Assembly (NCBI GenBank): GCA_025454255.1
Contig: JALOOU010000011.1
Location: forward strand, 1-54,979
Direction: 5' to 3'
Source of the DNA: Desulfobacterales bacterium
GTDB lineage: Bacteria > Desulfobacterota > Desulfobacteria > Desulfobacterales > SpSt-501
DNA: 54,979 bases
Below, in pieces: positions 25,515-34,092 of this stretch; the first letter of the stretch is position 1; each line of letters opens with the position of its first letter. A program made the position numbers and the translations under genes. The notes beneath the pieces are model-generated. The model did not search any database, had not been told where the DNA came from, and worked only from the letters and a program-made list of their open reading frames with translations.

Positions 25515-26818
25515 GACGAAGGCGGCTTCCTTCGGCCGAGTCGACCCACCGCCTGACCCACCGCAGCCCAGGCGGATGCGATCGCCAAACCCGACCCGCA
25601 TTTCATGCGCATCCAGTCCTGATGCGCCAGAATCGAGCCGGCGGCGAACAGGCGCGCATGCACCGGCCGGCCTGCGGCGTCCAGCGGCCGGAACGATGCG
25701 TCGATGCAGACGCCGGCGCGGTTCACGGGATGGCCGCGGGGGTCGAGGAACTCCTCGCGATGCCAGTGCGCCCGTCCTGCGGGTTGATGGACCGGGAGAT
25801 CGAAGAGGGTTTCGCGCACCACCTGCCGGTCCGCCTTGAGCCCGCCCCCCATGAAGCGGCCGGTCGCGAGGATCACCATCGGCGCCCGGATCGTGAGTTC
25901 AGGCTCGATCCGTCCGACTTCCAAAACGAAATCACCGCTCGAAGGCATGGAGGCGGCAAGGACGCGGTTTTCGAGAAACAGGGTCACCCCCTTTGCTCCG
26001 AGCCCCCGCTCGAAGGTCTCCTTCAGCCGCAGCCCGGTCGTGCCGGGCGGCATGGTGGGGATTTCGAACAGCGGCATTCCCAGGCGCTGTTCGACATCCC
26101 GCAGCACCGCCACGGACCGGGAAATTCCGAGGATGGCGGGAAGCCCGACGGCTTCCACCCCCGCTAGGTGCGGGGCGAGAGCCTCGGCCAGCAACCGGCG
26201 ATGGGTGTCGAGCTCCAAGGCGCGCGCCAGGCGCTCGGCAAACACCTCCCCGCTGCCCGCCACGCGCGGCAGGACCAGCCGGGTGGTCCGCAGCCCCGGC
26301 CAGGAGGTTGACGCCGCTGAGGCGATCTGCCGGGCGCTGAAGCCCTTCAACCCCTGCACGTCGGCCAGCAGGCAGGGCCGCTTGCGTTCCCTTGCCTCCA
26401 CACCGGCCCAGAAGGTCAAGGGGACCCGGTAGGTGGTTTTGGCGGTGCCGAGCGCGGTCAGAACGGCCACGTTGCGATCCGGGTGGCCTCTGAACGGCAT
26501 CTCGTTCGCCTCTAAAAAATCGAGGAGCTCATCGATGGCGCTGCGGATGGCCTCGCTGGGAAGCAGCGCATAGGGATGCCGCGGCTGGTCCCGCACCAGT
26601 GCGGCGATGGCCGCCCATGGGTCGGCCCAGACCGTGCCGCTCTCGACCGGGTGCACCCCCATCAGGTCGATGAGGCTCGTGGCGAAGATGATCTCCCCGG
26701 TGCGTCCGACCAGGGCGGTCCGCAGCCCCCGGTTGGCTGCGAACAGTGCGGCGGACATGCCGGCCATGCCGGTGCCCACGATGCACAGGTCGCAGTGAAT
26801 GGGTTCGCGAGCGGTCAT
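25511..26818 (-). CDS. glpB: Anaerobic glycerol-3-phosphate dehydrogenase subunit B
   Basis: A 435-residue FAD/FMN flavoprotein partner of GlpA. The dinucleotide-binding motif is CDLCIVGTGMAGMSAALFAANRGL (split: residues 9-32). Further family regions are PTMPPGTTGLRLKETFERGL, APMVILATGRFMGGGL and LFAAGSILAHQDWMRMKCGSGLAIASAWAA. Start ATG 26818 overlaps the glpA stop by 4 nt (ATGA). The open frame extends far upstream to 28057 inside glpA, but that is a shadow. Together with GlpA it oxidises glycerol-3-phosphate to dihydroxyacetone phosphate and feeds electrons to the membrane pool. Confidence 0.9.
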   Translation of the reverse strand: MTAREPIHCDLCIVGTGMAGMSAALFAANRGLRTALVGRTGEIIFATSLIDLMGVHPVESGTVWADPWAAIAALVRDQPRHPYALLPSEAIRSAIDELLDFLEANEMPFRGHPDRNVAVLTALGTAKTTYRVPLTFWAGVEARERKRPCLLADVQGLKGFSARQIASAASTSWPGLRTTRLVLPRVAGSGEVFAERLARALELDTHRRLLAEALAPHLAGVEAVGLPAILGISRSVAVLRDVEQRLGMPLFEIPTMPPGTTGLRLKETFERGLGAKGVTLFLENRVLAASMPSSGDFVLEVGRIEPELTIRAPMVILATGRFMGGGLKADRQVVRETLFDLPVHQPAGRAHWHREEFLDPRGHPVNRAGVCIDASFRPLDAAGRPVHARLFAAGSILAHQDWMRMKCGSGLAIASAWAAVGQAVGRLGRRKPPSS

Positions 26819-28368
26819 AATTGACGGTCCGACAACTCCAGCCCGAAGTACCCGCAGTGCAGCGCCTCCTGGAGCTCCTCCTGGAGCAGGGCCGTGTCCC
26901 AGAGGATGGGCCGCATGCCGCGCCAGCGGGCGGTCAAGAACGAACGCAGGTCCTCCAGCCCCTGGCGGCCGGTGCGTTCGCCGCGGTCGCAGAGGTAGGC
27001 GCACAGGCGCACGCCGCAAAAAGCCCCCTGGCAGGAGCCTTTGCCGATGCGACTGCGGCGGCCGATGGAGTTGAGGCCCACGCTGCCCCCCTGCTGGCGG
27101 ATCCCCGCGATGACCGCCTCCACCGCGCTGGCCGGGACCATCTCGCATTCGCACAGCAACAGGTCTTCCGGGTCGCCGGCCTGCATCCAGCGCCGCGGGG
27201 AGAGGCCCGCCTGGGTCCATTGGTTGGCCGCAAACGACGAAAGCGGCTTCGTGCGGGTGAGCCCGGGGGCCTCCACGCCCAGCCGGTGGCAGACGAGGTC
27301 GGCGGCTTTTTCGGCCATGAGGCGGTAGGTTGTGAGCTTCCCACCCACGATCGACAGGAAGTTGTCTATCCCGTCGGCCGAGTGGTCGATCAGCGCGAAG
27401 CCGCGGCTCAGGGACCGGCCGTCCCCGGGGGAGGAGGCGACCAGGGGGCGAACGCCGGCATAGGAGCGGATGTAGCGGGTGGTGGCGAGGGCTGGCACCA
27501 TGACAGCGGCGGCTTGCAGGATGGCTTCGCTCTCCTCGATGGTGGGAACGATGCGATCCAGCCGGTCGAGCTGAATCGAGGTGGTGCCCACGATCGACAC
27601 CGTTCCGCCGGGGACCAGGATGTCCGCGTCCGAGGCGGGCCGCAGCCGGTTTATGACCCGACGGGCGAGGCGCTGGTCGGTGATGAGCAGGCTGCCCTTG
27701 GAGTAGGACATCTCCAAACGGATGCGGGCCAGGGCGGCCACCTCGCGGGCCCAGGCGCCGGCGGCGTTCACCACCTGCGCGGCCGCCACTGCGGTTTCCT
27801 CGCCGGTCAGCTCGTTGCGCAGACGCACCCGGTGGATGTGCCTGCCATCGCAGTCGAACCCGGTCACCCGGGTGTGGAGCATAGCGTTTGCGCCCAGCTG
27901 CAGCGCCTCGGACAAGTTGTCGAAGGCCAGATGAAAGGGGTCGACCGCCGCATCCGGCACCTGAAAGGCCGCAATCAGCCGCTCCGAGAGCACGGGTTCC
28001 AGGCTGCGCGCATCGGCCACGCTGATCTCGCGGGCCTCTATCCCGCAGCGGGCGCACAGGCCAGGGAAATCGGCGATGTGGCTCTCATCGTCGCCCTCCA
28101 CCGCGACGAAGAGTCCGCCCGTGTCCTCGACGCAGTGGGAGGCCAGGGTTTTGATCAGGGCCCCCTCGTCCCGGCACTCGACCGCCGCCGCCGGGTCGCT
28201 GCGAACATAGCGGGCGCCGCTGTGCAACAGGCCGTGGTTGGCCCCGGAGGCGCCGGCGCAGAGGTCCTTCGCCTCCACCAGAAGGGAAGAAACCCCGCGC
28301 AGGGCCAGGTCCCGGGCCAACCCGACACCCGTTATCCCCCCGCCGATGATCACTACCTGCGTTTCCAC
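26815..28368 (-). CDS. glpA: Anaerobic glycerol-3-phosphate dehydrogenase subunit A
   Basis: A 517-residue flavoprotein that oxidises sn-glycerol-3-phosphate. The FAD motif is VVIIGGGITGVGLARDLALRG at the N-terminus, followed by DLCAGASGANHGLLHSGARY and NAAGAWAREVA, typical of GlpA/GlpD. The C-terminal BFD-like 2Fe-2S domain has LLCECEMV (CxC) and GKGSCQGAFCG, which separates GlpA from aerobic GlpD. Start GTG 28368 is set by a GGAG site about 9 nt upstream and the immediate Rossmann strand; the extra N-terminal frame up to 28479 is not family-like. The order glpA-glpB-membrane protein lacks glpC. Confidence 0.92.
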   Translation of the reverse strand: METQVVIIGGGITGVGLARDLALRGVSSLLVEAKDLCAGASGANHGLLHSGARYVRSDPAAAVECRDEGALIKTLASHCVEDTGGLFVAVEGDDESHIADFPGLCARCGIEAREISVADARSLEPVLSERLIAAFQVPDAAVDPFHLAFDNLSEALQLGANAMLHTRVTGFDCDGRHIHRVRLRNELTGEETAVAAAQVVNAAGAWAREVAALARIRLEMSYSKGSLLITDQRLARRVINRLRPASDADILVPGGTVSIVGTTSIQLDRLDRIVPTIEESEAILQAAAVMVPALATTRYIRSYAGVRPLVASSPGDGRSLSRGFALIDHSADGIDNFLSIVGGKLTTYRLMAEKAADLVCHRLGVEAPGLTRTKPLSSFAANQWTQAGLSPRRWMQAGDPEDLLLCECEMVPASAVEAVIAGIRQQGGSVGLNSIGRRSRIGKGSCQGAFCGVRLCAYLCDRGERTGRQGLEDLRSFLTARWRGMRPILWDTALLQEELQEALHCGYFGLELSDRQL

Positions 28369-28529
28369 CGCGGTTGCTCCTTTCCGAGCCCGGCCTTTTG
28401 TACCATCATTTCTCCGGCAAATAAACCTGTTGCACCTCTTTGCGGTGGGGTCGCGCGGGGAAGGGGGGTACGGCCGCAACCGGCCGCAGCCAGTCTCCCC
28501 GGGTCTTCGCCGGCGGCCGCCTGAATCCC

Positions 28530-28562
28530 TTTACATGTGCTCCGAAAGAATTATTTATTCTT
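28530..28562 (+). promoter_or_regulatory. Possible promoter and dyad for the zinc-ribbon thioredoxin gene
   Basis: TTTACA (28530-28535), 16-nt spacer, TATTTA (28552-28557). The -10 is covered by a perfect dyad AAGAAT-N5-ATTCTT (28546-28562). The combination suggests a regulated promoter in the divergent glpA/thioredoxin gap (28369-28578). Confidence 0.3.
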
Positions 28563-28578
28563 ACGGACAAAGACGACC

Positions 28579-29169
28579 ATGGACGCTGCTCCCGCTCAAA
28601 TCGTGCGCTGCCCCGAATGCAAGGCCGGCAACCGGCTGACGCTCGACCGTTTCGGCTCCAGTGCCGCTAAATGCGGCAAGTGCAAAGCGCCCCTGTTCCC
28701 GCAATCACGCGCCGGGGCGGCCGGCGAGATGTTTAAACTGCGCTGCGCGCAGTGCGGTGCGCGCAATCGTGTTCCGGGGGCGAAACTCGGCGCCGCCCCC
28801 AAGTGCGGCAAGTGCGGCGCTCTGTTGAAGACCGATGAGGTGTTCGCCCCCCAGCCCGTCACGGTGACGGATGCAAACTTCGAGGCCCGTGTGCTCCAAT
28901 CCCCGCTGCCGGTGCTGCTGTTCGCCTGGGCCCCCTGGTGCCCGACCTGCCTTTCCGCGGCACCCATGATCGATCAGTTCGCAACGGAGGTTAAGGGCAG
29001 GGTCAGGGTCGGAAAGCTCAACGTCGATGTCAACCCGAACCTGGCCGGCCGTTTCAACATCATGAGCGTTCCCTTCCTGTTTATTTTCGACAACGGCCAG
29101 ATGAAAGCGAGCATGCCGGGCGTGCTGCAGAAGCACGAGCTGATGCTCAAGCTGGCGCCCTATGTCTGA
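28579..29169 (+). CDS. Thioredoxin with two N-terminal zinc ribbons (TrxC-like)
   Basis: A 196-residue protein: zinc ribbon 1 (CPECKAGNRL ... CGKCK, about residues 10-37), zinc ribbon 2 (CAQCGARNRVPG ... CGKCG, about 52-80) and a thioredoxin domain with FAWAPWCPTCLSAAPMIDQF and FNIMSVPFLFIFDNGQ (cis-proline). The active site is CPTC rather than CGPC. TrxC (thioredoxin 2) has one N-terminal zinc-binding region; two ribbons are unusual. Start ATG 28579 begins right before the first ribbon. It overlaps the next gene by 8 nt, so the two probably work together. Cytoplasmic: no signal peptide. Confidence 0.85.
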   Translation: MDAAPAQIVRCPECKAGNRLTLDRFGSSAAKCGKCKAPLFPQSRAGAAGEMFKLRCAQCGARNRVPGAKLGAAPKCGKCGALLKTDEVFAPQPVTVTDANFEARVLQSPLPVLLFAWAPWCPTCLSAAPMIDQFATEVKGRVRVGKLNVDVNPNLAGRFNIMSVPFLFIFDNGQMKASMPGVLQKHELMLKLAPYV

Positions 29170-30037
29170 CGGCGTCGGCCCCGCGGAGCTGGAACGCCTC
29201 GCGGCACGGATCCGCGCGATCCTGGCGCGGGGCGTGACGGCCAGCCCGCAGGTCATGGGCTTTATCGAGTCCACCCTGCCGCTCGGTGGCCCGCCAAAGA
29301 TCGCCTCCGCTCTCGCAGATGCGTGCGCGGGGGAGGCCGAGCCGGTCCTGGCGCTGCTTTTCTTCCCGGAGGAGAGCCTCCAGGCAGAGATAGAGGAGCT
29401 CCTTGCGGGTCGTGCCCTGACGGCAGCAGACGAGCAGCGCCTGGCCGCAAGGCTGGCCGAACCGCCGCTGCGGGTCGCGTTCGAATTTCCCGGAGCAGAG
29501 CGCCTCGAGCTTGAGATGACGCCGGATCGGGCCCGGGGCTTCATTGACCATCTGCGGCTGACCCGCGCGGTCCCGAAAGCGCTGGATGCGGCGGCCGCTG
29601 CCGCCCTGGCGCCTGCGGAGCGCAACCGGTTCCGGGTCCTGTGGCGCAACGCCCGCTGCGCGGCCTCCGGCGAATCCGTCCGGTTTCTCGGCGGGCTGCT
29701 GCGCCGCGGAGATCTGCGCGAGCCGAGCGCATGGGCCTGCCTGGGCTACCTGCTGGAATTTCTGGCCGAGGCCGATGCGCCGGCGGACATCTACCGGCGG
29801 CTGGCGGCGCGCAAAGCGCTGCTGGTGGATGCGGTGCACCGCAACCGCAGGCAGCGGGCCGAGCTGGCCCGCAGCAACCTGGAGACCATGCTCAGCAGGG
29901 GCGCGCGGCTGGTATCCATCGACGAGCAGGAGGTCCGCCGGCAGGTGGCCTGCATCGATCAGGCGTGCCTCAGCGTCTACGGGCGAATCGCGGCGATTGA
30001 CATCGGCACGGTTAGCCTCTATGACACCGACACATGA
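29162..30037 (+). CDS. Unknown protein coupled to the zinc-ribbon thioredoxin
   Basis: A 291-residue soluble, mostly helical, Arg/Ala/Leu-rich protein. The N-terminal half reads ELERLAARIRAILARGVTA and LALLFFPEESLQAEIEELLA; the C-terminal half is strongly basic (RKALLVDAVHRNRRQRAELA). There is no signal peptide, membrane helix or recognisable catalytic motif. The reading frame is supported by its 8-nt overlap with the preceding thioredoxin gene and by uninterrupted, protein-like composition. lolA starts 105 nt later on the same strand. No function is offered. Confidence 0.72.
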   Translation: MSDGVGPAELERLAARIRAILARGVTASPQVMGFIESTLPLGGPPKIASALADACAGEAEPVLALLFFPEESLQAEIEELLAGRALTAADEQRLAARLAEPPLRVAFEFPGAERLELEMTPDRARGFIDHLRLTRAVPKALDAAAAAALAPAERNRFRVLWRNARCAASGESVRFLGGLLRRGDLREPSAWACLGYLLEFLAEADAPADIYRRLAARKALLVDAVHRNRRQRAELARSNLETMLSRGARLVSIDEQEVRRQVACIDQACLSVYGRIAAIDIGTVSLYDTDT

Positions 30038-30142
30038 GTCTTCTCGGAGGGCCAGCCGCCCGTTCCGGCGACGCCACCGGCGGGGCGGCCGCGGCCGTTT
30101 TCTGCTGCTCGAACCGTAACCGTTGTAACGAAGGATGGGGAT

Positions 30143-30805
30143 ATGAATGGTTTCACGCTGCGGGTGCTGATGGGCATGCTGGCGGTGCTGGGAGTGGCTC
30201 CGGCGCTGCTGGCGCAATCCATGCCGTCGCTGGACACCGTTCTGCGGGAGGTCGAGAAACGCTATACGGCGGCTCAATTTTCCGCCGAGTTTCTGCAGGA
30301 ATCCACCATCCGGGCCATGGAGATCACCGATTTCGCCTCGGGCCGGATCTACGTGCGCTATCCGGGCATGATGCGCTGGGAGTACGAAAAACCGGAGCCC
30401 CAGGCCATCATCACCGACGGCACGAAGCTGTGGGTCTACCGGCCTCAGGACAACCAGGTGCTGACCGGCAGCGCCCCGGTCTTTTTCCGGGACGGCAAGG
30501 GGGCGAGCTTTCTGTCGGACATCCGCCTGGTGCGCCAGAAATTCACCATCACGCTGCACCCGCCGGAGGGCGAGAATTTGTACGAGTTGAGACTGGTGCC
30601 GCGCGAAAGCACACTGAACATCTCCCAGGTGCGCCTGCTGATCACCCCGCGCACCTACACGATTGCCCGCATCGTGACCCTGAACGATTACGGCGACGAC
30701 ACGCGCATCGACATCATCAACACCCAGTTCAGCGTCGAATTGAATCCCGCGCTGTTTTCCTTCGAGATCCCCCCCGGCGCCGATGTGCAGCGCATCGAGG
30801 AGTGA
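30143..30805 (+). CDS. lolA: Outer-membrane lipoprotein carrier protein LolA
   Basis: A 220-residue periplasmic chaperone that ferries lipoproteins from the LolCDE exporter to the outer membrane, which shows the cell is diderm. Signal peptide: MNGFTLRVLMGMLAVLGVAP with probable cleavage after ALLA. The mature domain has the LolA pattern: LREVEKRYTAAQFSAEFLQE, ASGRIYVRYPGMMRWEYEKP, ITDGTKLWVYRPQDNQV and the C-terminal FSFEIPPGADVQ. No lolB is visible nearby. Confidence 0.93.
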   Translation: MNGFTLRVLMGMLAVLGVAPALLAQSMPSLDTVLREVEKRYTAAQFSAEFLQESTIRAMEITDFASGRIYVRYPGMMRWEYEKPEPQAIITDGTKLWVYRPQDNQVLTGSAPVFFRDGKGASFLSDIRLVRQKFTITLHPPEGENLYELRLVPRESTLNISQVRLLITPRTYTIARIVTLNDYGDDTRIDIINTQFSVELNPALFSFEIPPGADVQRIEE

Positions 30806-30925
30806 TTCGGCCGCTCTCGGCGGCGAGGGTGTCACGCGAGGACCCGACCGGCTCCGCTCGCCCCTCGCCACGCCCCCGGGCCGCTGCCGCCTGCGCGCGT
30901 GGGCGGTTCCGCGCCGATTTCGTGC

Positions 30926-30955
30926 TTGCCCATCTTCCGAAGAAAATAGTATAGT
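30926..30955 (+). promoter_or_regulatory. Promoter for the ABC-exporter / partner-switch operon
   Basis: TTGCCC (30926-30931), 18-nt spacer, TATAGT (30950-30955). The predicted start is near 30962, about 80 nt before the ATG at 31044. The rest of 30806-31043 shows no gene. Confidence 0.45.
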
Positions 30956-31043
30956 TAGGAAACGCAGCAGCCCGGTTCAGGCATCCGGAGGCAGCGCCGA
31001 CAGCCGATGACTGGGTGCCGCGCGTTGGCGCGAGGATACGGCC

Positions 31044-33548
31044 ATGGAGAAGGCCAAACAGCCCATCGTCCGCAGATCCCTATTTTCCTGGGTGTTGGAC
31101 GGCAACCTCGGATGGCAGCTCTCGCTGCTGGCGGTGATCGCCGTGGTCGTGTTCGCCCGGGTGCTGCCGCTGGAGATGCAAAAGCGCATCGTGAACCAGG
31201 CCATCACTCTGCGCGACCTTGACCTGCTTCTGCTCTACTGCGGGTTTTACCTCGCCGCGGTGCTGCTCGCCAACGCTTGCAAATACGCCATCAACATCCT
31301 CGAAACCCTCATCGCCCAACGGGTGCTCAAGCGGATGCGATCGGCGCTTTACGACCACATCCTTTCGCTGCCGCTGAGCTTTTTTCGAAATACCCAGCCG
31401 GGCACCGTCGTCAATTCCATCGCCATTGAGCTGGTGGCCCCCTCCAACTTCGCCGGGAGCGCGGTTTCAACACCGGTGGCGAACATTCTCACCCTGCTGG
31501 CGTTTGCCGGATACCTGTTTTGGTTGAACCCTCTGCTGGCGGCGGTCTCGCTCAGCATCTATCCGGTCGCGATGATCGCCATTCCCTTGCTGCAGCGGCG
31601 CGCCAACATCGCCAACCAGAAGCGCGTCGACCTCTCGCGGACCTTTGCCGGCCGGATTGCCGAGTCGATCGGCGGGATGCATGAAATCCATGGGCACGCG
31701 GCCCACCGGATCGAAAGGCGCAAATTCGACCGGCTGGCCGAGGAACTCAAAAAAATACGGATCGTCTGGAGCCTCTACCGGTTTGCGGTGAAAACGACCA
31801 ACAACCTGTTCACGGGCCTGGGGCCGTTTCTGGTCTTTCTCATGGGCGGCTACCTGACCATCCGGGGAGAGCTGGAGCTGGGGGCGCTGGTGGCCTTTCT
31901 ATCGGCGCAGGAAAAGCTCTACGACCCCTGGAAGGAGCTCATCGAGTTCTATCAGGTGTACCAGGACGGCGCCGTCACCTATCGGCGCACGATGGAGTTC
32001 TTCGATGTCGAACCCGAGCACGAGCGGGAGCCCGGCGACCGCGCGCCGCTGGCGCTTGACGCCCACCTGGAGGTCAAGCACCTGTCGATTGCCACCGGCA
32101 GCGGGATCCGGTTGTTGGACGACGTCAACCTGGAGCTGAAGCCCGGCGAGCACCTGGCCCTGGTTGGCTTCTCCGGCAGCGGCAAGAGCACGCTGGCGCT
32201 GTGCATCGGCCAGCTCGCCAGCTACGGCGAGGGGCAGGTGATGATCGGCTCCCAGGAAGTGGCCCGGCTGACCAAGCAGGACATCGCCGCCAACGTCGGG
32301 ATCGTCTTCCAGAGCCCGTTCATCTTCGAGGGCTCCATTGCCGAAAACCTCCTCTATGCCTGCGACGCCCTGGCGGATGAAAGGGCGCCGACCGCCCGTC
32401 CGAGCCTGGACGACATCATCGCCGTGCTGCACCAGACGGGCCTCTTTGCGGACGTCCTGAAGTTCGGCTTGAACACGGTCTTGCGGGCGGGCACCCATCC
32501 GGAGCTGGCCCGCGCGATCATCCGGGTGCGACACAAGTTCCAGGAGCGCTACGGCGGAAAGTTCCGCGATGCCGTCGAATTCTTCGAGGAGAGCAGCTAT
32601 CTCGTCTATTCCAGCGTCGCCGACAACCTGATCTTCGGCGCCGCGAACCGGGAGGAGTTCACCCCGGCCCGGATCTCGCGCAACGACTATTTCATCGCGT
32701 TTTTGAACAAAGAGGGGCTGCACCAGACCCTGCTCGACATCGGGGCGAATCTCGCGCGCCAGACGGTCGACATCCTGGGCAACCTGCCGCCGGACGCCGT
32801 CTTCTTCGAACAGAGCCCGATAGCGGCCGAGGATCTGCCGCGCTACAAGTCCGTGCTGGAGCAGCTGCGGCGCCGGAAGGGCGGGGAGCTTTCACCGCAG
32901 GCGTCCAGCAGCCTGTTGGACCTCGCCCTGCGGTTTACGCCCGGGGTTCACAAGATGGCGGCGATGGAGCCGGAGGTTCAGCGCATCCTGCTCGAAAAAC
33001 GGATCCGCTTCCGCGCCGAGGTTTCCGAGGATATTCCGGGGGCGTTCACCTTCTACAACGCCCAGGAGTACATCCATTCCCAGACCATTTTAAACAACAT
33101 CGTTTTCGGCAACCTCACGACGGCCAGCACCCAGGCCCAGGACCTCATCACCCAGAACATCATCCAGCTCCTGATCGAACGGGACCTGCTGGAGACCGTC
33201 ATCGACATCGGCATGAACTACAATGTCGGCCCGCAGGGGGAGAAGCTCTCCGGCGGGCAGCGCCAGAAGCTGGTCATCGCCCGCGCCTTCCTGAAATCGC
33301 CGCGCATGCTGATCATGGACGAGGCCACATCGGCCTTGGACAACCGCTCGCAGGCCCGCATCCAGAACCTGCTCGAAACCCGCTGGAAGCGCAGGAGCAC
33401 CCTGGTGGCGGTGGTGCACCGCCTGGACATCATCCGAAACTTCGACAAGATCGCCGTCATGAAGGCGGGCAAAATCATCGAGTCGGGCCCCTACGCCGAA
33501 CTGATCGACCGGAAAGGAGCGTTGTATGAGCTCGTTGGGAAAAAATAG
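31044..33548 (+). CDS. ABC exporter (fused TMD-NBD) with a large repeat-like insertion in the ATPase domain
   Basis: An 834-residue half-transporter of the exporter type: transmembrane domain about residues 20-310, NBD about 340-834. The NBD has Walker A GFSGSGKST (375-383), Q-loop Gln423 (VFQSPFIFEGS), signature LSGGQ (735-739), Walker B LIMDEATSALD (756-766) and the His switch VVHRLD. Between Q-loop and signature there are about 310 residues, where about 60 is usual. The insert appears to consist of further copies of the helical-subdomain segment: SIAENLLYA/SVADNLIFG/TILNNIVFG, each followed by a GL/DL...(D)IG-N pattern (455-481, 547-573, 702-730). Only the last copy carries LSGGQ. It overlaps the next gene (a cyclic-nucleotide-domain protein) by 23 nt. 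The substrate is unknown. Confidence 0.88.
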   Translation: MEKAKQPIVRRSLFSWVLDGNLGWQLSLLAVIAVVVFARVLPLEMQKRIVNQAITLRDLDLLLLYCGFYLAAVLLANACKYAINILETLIAQRVLKRMRSALYDHILSLPLSFFRNTQPGTVVNSIAIELVAPSNFAGSAVSTPVANILTLLAFAGYLFWLNPLLAAVSLSIYPVAMIAIPLLQRRANIANQKRVDLSRTFAGRIAESIGGMHEIHGHAAHRIERRKFDRLAEELKKIRIVWSLYRFAVKTTNNLFTGLGPFLVFLMGGYLTIRGELELGALVAFLSAQEKLYDPWKELIEFYQVYQDGAVTYRRTMEFFDVEPEHEREPGDRAPLALDAHLEVKHLSIATGSGIRLLDDVNLELKPGEHLALVGFSGSGKSTLALCIGQLASYGEGQVMIGSQEVARLTKQDIAANVGIVFQSPFIFEGSIAENLLYACDALADERAPTARPSLDDIIAVLHQTGLFADVLKFGLNTVLRAGTHPELARAIIRVRHKFQERYGGKFRDAVEFFEESSYLVYSSVADNLIFGAANREEFTPARISRNDYFIAFLNKEGLHQTLLDIGANLARQTVDILGNLPPDAVFFEQSPIAAEDLPRYKSVLEQLRRRKGGELSPQASSSLLDLALRFTPGVHKMAAMEPEVQRILLEKRIRFRAEVSEDIPGAFTFYNAQEYIHSQTILNNIVFGNLTTASTQAQDLITQNIIQLLIERDLLETVIDIGMNYNVGPQGEKLSGGQRQKLVIARAFLKSPRMLIMDEATSALDNRSQARIQNLLETRWKRRSTLVAVVHRLDIIRNFDKIAVMKAGKIIESGPYAELIDRKGALYELVGKK

Positions 33549-34050
33549 TCCGGAGGTTCCCTGCGAATTCAAAGAGAACCTGGACCTGCTCCGGCAGACC
33601 TACTTGTTTTCAGGGTTCCCCCTTGAATCGCTCAAGGTTTTCGCCTATCTTGGCACGCGTGAAAAGCTCCATGACGGGGACTACCTTTTCCGGCAGGGGG
33701 AGGACGACGATCAGGCGTATTGCATCGTCTCCGGCAAGGCGCGCCTCGAGCTCGGCGACAATGGCCCGGTGCGCCTCATCCGCGAGGTGGGGCCGGGCGA
33801 TTTCATCGGCGGCCTGGCGTTGCTTGGAGACGCGCGCCGGCTCTACTCCCTCAGGGCCATCGGCGAGATGGTGTGCATCGTCCTCAAACGGGAGAAGTTT
33901 TCCAAGGCGGTCCAGCAGTTTCCGGACCAGATGCCTCGTATCTTCAGGGCGGTCGTGGAGGCAGTAATCGATTGGGAGGGCCGCTTTCTGGTGGCGCTCG
34001 GGGCCGACTGCGGCGGGTGCCTTCCGCGCTTGGGGGTCAGCCTGCTGTAA
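33526..34050 (+). CDS. Cyclic-nucleotide-binding-domain protein without DNA-binding domain
   Basis: A 174-residue protein, essentially one CNB (cAMP/cGMP-binding-like) beta-roll: LREKLHDGDY-type entry EKLHDGDYLFRQGEDDDQAY, CIVSGKARLEL and GPGDFIGGLALLGDARR. The phosphate-binding cassette normally reads G-E-(L/I)-A-L...P-R-A; here the Glu is Gly (GGLALLGDARR), so classic cyclic-nucleotide binding is doubtful. There is no helix-turn-helix. The start overlaps the exporter gene by 23 nt, so translation is coupled and a regulatory role on the transporter or the RsbW/RsbV pair is likely by context. Confidence 0.82.
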   Translation: MSSLGKNSPEVPCEFKENLDLLRQTYLFSGFPLESLKVFAYLGTREKLHDGDYLFRQGEDDDQAYCIVSGKARLELGDNGPVRLIREVGPGDFIGGLALLGDARRLYSLRAIGEMVCIVLKREKFSKAVQQFPDQMPRIFRAVVEAVIDWEGRFLVALGADCGGCLPRLGVSLL

Positions 34051-34092
34051 GCGGCCGCCGGGCGGACCGCTCGCACGCAGGCGACGAGGGGT

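Noticed and set aside
26819-28057. glpB frame extended upstream to give an 848-residue protein
   Set aside because: The extension lies inside glpA in another frame; the ATGA junction and the flavin-binding N-terminus fix the glpB start at 26818.
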